Shown here: piece by piece, positions 6,849 to 7,617 of the stretch
How the letters are laid out: the number at the start of each line of letters is the position of its first letter
How positions within the stretch are numbered: position 1 is the first letter of the stretch
Position numbers and translations under genes: made by a program
Notes under the pieces: generated by a model
The model's input: the letters and a program-made list of their open reading frames with translations, nothing else
What the model was told of the DNA's origin: nothing
The model's database searches: none
Source of the DNA: Bryobacterales bacterium
Lineage (GTDB): Bacteria > Acidobacteriota > Terriglobia > Bryobacterales > Bryobacteraceae
NCBI GenBank assembly: GCA_003164075.1
Contig: PLRZ01000645.1
Coordinates: 4,192 to 11,808, forward strand
Direction of reading: 5' to 3'
DNA length: 7,617 bases

Positions 6849-6987
6849 TTAGGCGGTTTCGGGAACCCTTGCGATACCGATGCGGCCGTTCCGAGCCGCG
6901 ACGGTAACGGAGCGGGTTTCGCCCGTAATCCCGAAAACGTCTACGCGCCGGAGGCCGGTCCTGGCGGAGGGCGAAATCCACCGCTCT
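6849..6987 (-). pseudogene. Possible coding remnant or frameshifted tail behind the coiled-coil gene
   Basis: A minus-strand frame that stays open past the coiled-coil stop translates to a protein-like tail (RRVDVFGITGETRSVTVAAR, then NGRIGIARVPETA) ending in TAA at 6849-6851. About 70% of its last codons end in G or C, as genes here do, and its composition is less arginine-rich than the other frames. It has no start of its own with a Shine-Dalgarno. It could be the lost C-terminus of an upstream gene after a frameshift. However, the RSVTVAAR part is exactly the translated dispersed repeat at 6893-6914, so chance is a serious alternative. Confidence 0.2.
6893..6914 (+). repeat. Second copy of the GAGCCGCGAC dispersed repeat
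   Basis: GAGCCGCGACGGTAACGGAG, followed by CG, aligns with 4969-4989 (GAGCCGCGACCGTAAGGAAC, then G). The first ten bases are identical, and most of the rest agrees once one base is inserted. It lies in the 184-base gap between the coiled-coil and membrane-protein genes. Confidence 0.4.
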
Positions 6988-7617
6988 TCAGGCCACGTTA
7001 CGCTCGCGCGCGTGGTCCAACACCATGGTTTGCAGGGATTCCAGGGCTTCCACCACGCGCTCCATGAAATCGTCGGTGCGCGCCATGGCGGCGCGAATAG
7101 AATCGATGGCGGCGGCATGCGACTTGACGGTCGCTTCGAGGGAATGGAGTTGACCGGCGAGAGAGACTTCCAGGCTCGCGGCTTCGCGTTTGGCGCCTTC
7201 CGTGAGTTCGTCGGCAGCATGTTGGGCGCGATCGGCACACTCCCGGGCAGCGGCAAGCCGGCTCTCCAGGGAACGGATCTGTTCCTGCACGGCAGTCAAC
7301 GTCCGGGATACCGCGTCGAGCCGCGAGGTCTGCTCGGCAGCCGCCTGATGCACACCAGCTAACGCACCGTCATGCTGGTCCAACCGCGACGTCAGCCGCA
7401 ATTCCATCTGCGGTAGCTCGACGGCCACTTGCTGCACGCCAGCCAACACCCCTTCATGCTGCTCCAACCGCGACGTCAGCCGCGATTCCATCCGCGGCAA
7501 CTCGGCCGCCGCTTGATGCAGTCCGGCCAACTCGTCTTCATGCTGCTCCAACCGCGAAGTCAGCCGCAATTCCATCTGCGGCAATTCGGCCGCCGCTTGC
7601 TGCACGCCAGCCAACGC
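6988..7617 (-). CDS. Coiled-coil protein with 28-residue tandem repeats (N-terminus outside window)
   Basis: The last 209 residues of a longer protein are visible; the frame is open to the window edge. The visible part starts with three consecutive 28-residue repeats (consensus start LAGVQQAAAELPQMELRLTS, then RLEQHE), followed by a shortened fourth unit (LAGVHQAAAEQTSRLD). Leu, Val and Ala fall at heptad spacing (repeat positions 1, 4, 8, 11, 18, 22), so four heptads make a unit. A proline at position 12 of every full unit would kink the helix. A charged, Ala/Glu-rich coiled coil follows (VSRTLTAVQEQIRSLESRL onward), ending in ESLQTMVLDHARERNVA. No membrane segment or enzyme motif is visible. 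The domain that defines its role is probably upstream. I do not recognise the family; scaffold or oligomerisation is a guess. Confidence 0.8.
   Translation of the reverse strand, partial: ALAGVQQAAAELPQMELRLTSRLEQHEDELAGLHQAAAELPRMESRLTSRLEQHEGVLAGVQQVAVELPQMELRLTSRLDQHDGALAGVHQAAAEQTSRLDAVSRTLTAVQEQIRSLESRLAAARECADRAQHAADELTEGAKREAASLEVSLAGQLHSLEATVKSHAAAIDSIRAAMARTDDFMERVVEALESLQTMVLDHARERNVA
7363..7614 (-). repeat. Three tandem 84-bp coding repeats
   Basis: Units at 7531-7614, 7447-7530 and 7363-7446 are in phase with the reading frame and, by direct alignment, about 86-87% identical at DNA level (11-12 differences in 84 between the edge unit and each of the others). A partial fourth unit begins at 7362. 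The codon before the edge unit (7615-7617) is Ala, as at the end of unit three, so the array probably continues outside the window. Confidence 0.85.

Noticed and set aside
6796..6981. Minus-strand 61-codon frame overlapping the membrane-protein start
   Set aside because: It is Arg-rich (22 or so basic residues), begins with a non-ATG codon, lacks a Shine-Dalgarno and resembles nothing. It could be a leader peptide only by speculation.
7363..7614. CRISPR-like array from the regular 84-bp repeats
   Set aside because: The units are contiguous, in frame, protein-coding and diverged, with no spacers.

Overview
The window is high-GC bacterial DNA that most resembles an Acidobacteriota genome, probably of the Solibacter/Bryobacter group. 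This rests on recognition, not on a search. The evidence is a very large Oar-like TonB-dependent receptor with an N-terminal carboxypeptidase-regulatory domain, an isolated DUF4159 protein, a polytopic membrane protein of a type common in that phylum, and gaps filled with short dispersed palindromic repeats.

Layout. Positions 1-153 carry no gene but hold two hairpins; the one at 111-145 lies just past the receptor stop codon and probably ends its transcript. Positions 154-3651 (minus) encode the outer-membrane receptor. Positions 3652-3880 are a divergent intergenic region with a good sigma-70-type promoter for the receptor, whose -10 box is bracketed by two GCATGC sites. Positions 3881-4735 (plus) encode an exported or membrane-anchored DUF4159 protein. 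Positions 4736-5141 separate two convergent genes and are packed with at least four different repeat-like elements. Positions 5142-6803 (minus) encode a polytopic membrane protein with about ten transmembrane segments and a soluble C-terminal part, resembling GT-C-type glycosyltransferases in architecture. Positions 6804-6987 hold no convincing gene, but contain a second copy of one dispersed repeat and a short protein-like reading frame. Positions 6988-7617 (minus) are the 3' end of a gene for a coiled-coil protein with 28-residue tandem repeats that runs off the window edge.

The genes do not form an obvious pathway. All encode proteins that are exported, membrane-bound or structural, but the receptor and the DUF4159 gene are single transcription units. 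Only the coiled-coil and membrane-protein genes could be co-transcribed. I see no RNA gene, CRISPR array, transposase, phage gene or defence system. The points most worth a second look are the 28-residue repeat protein, the operator-like site over the receptor promoter, and the repeat cluster between the convergent genes.
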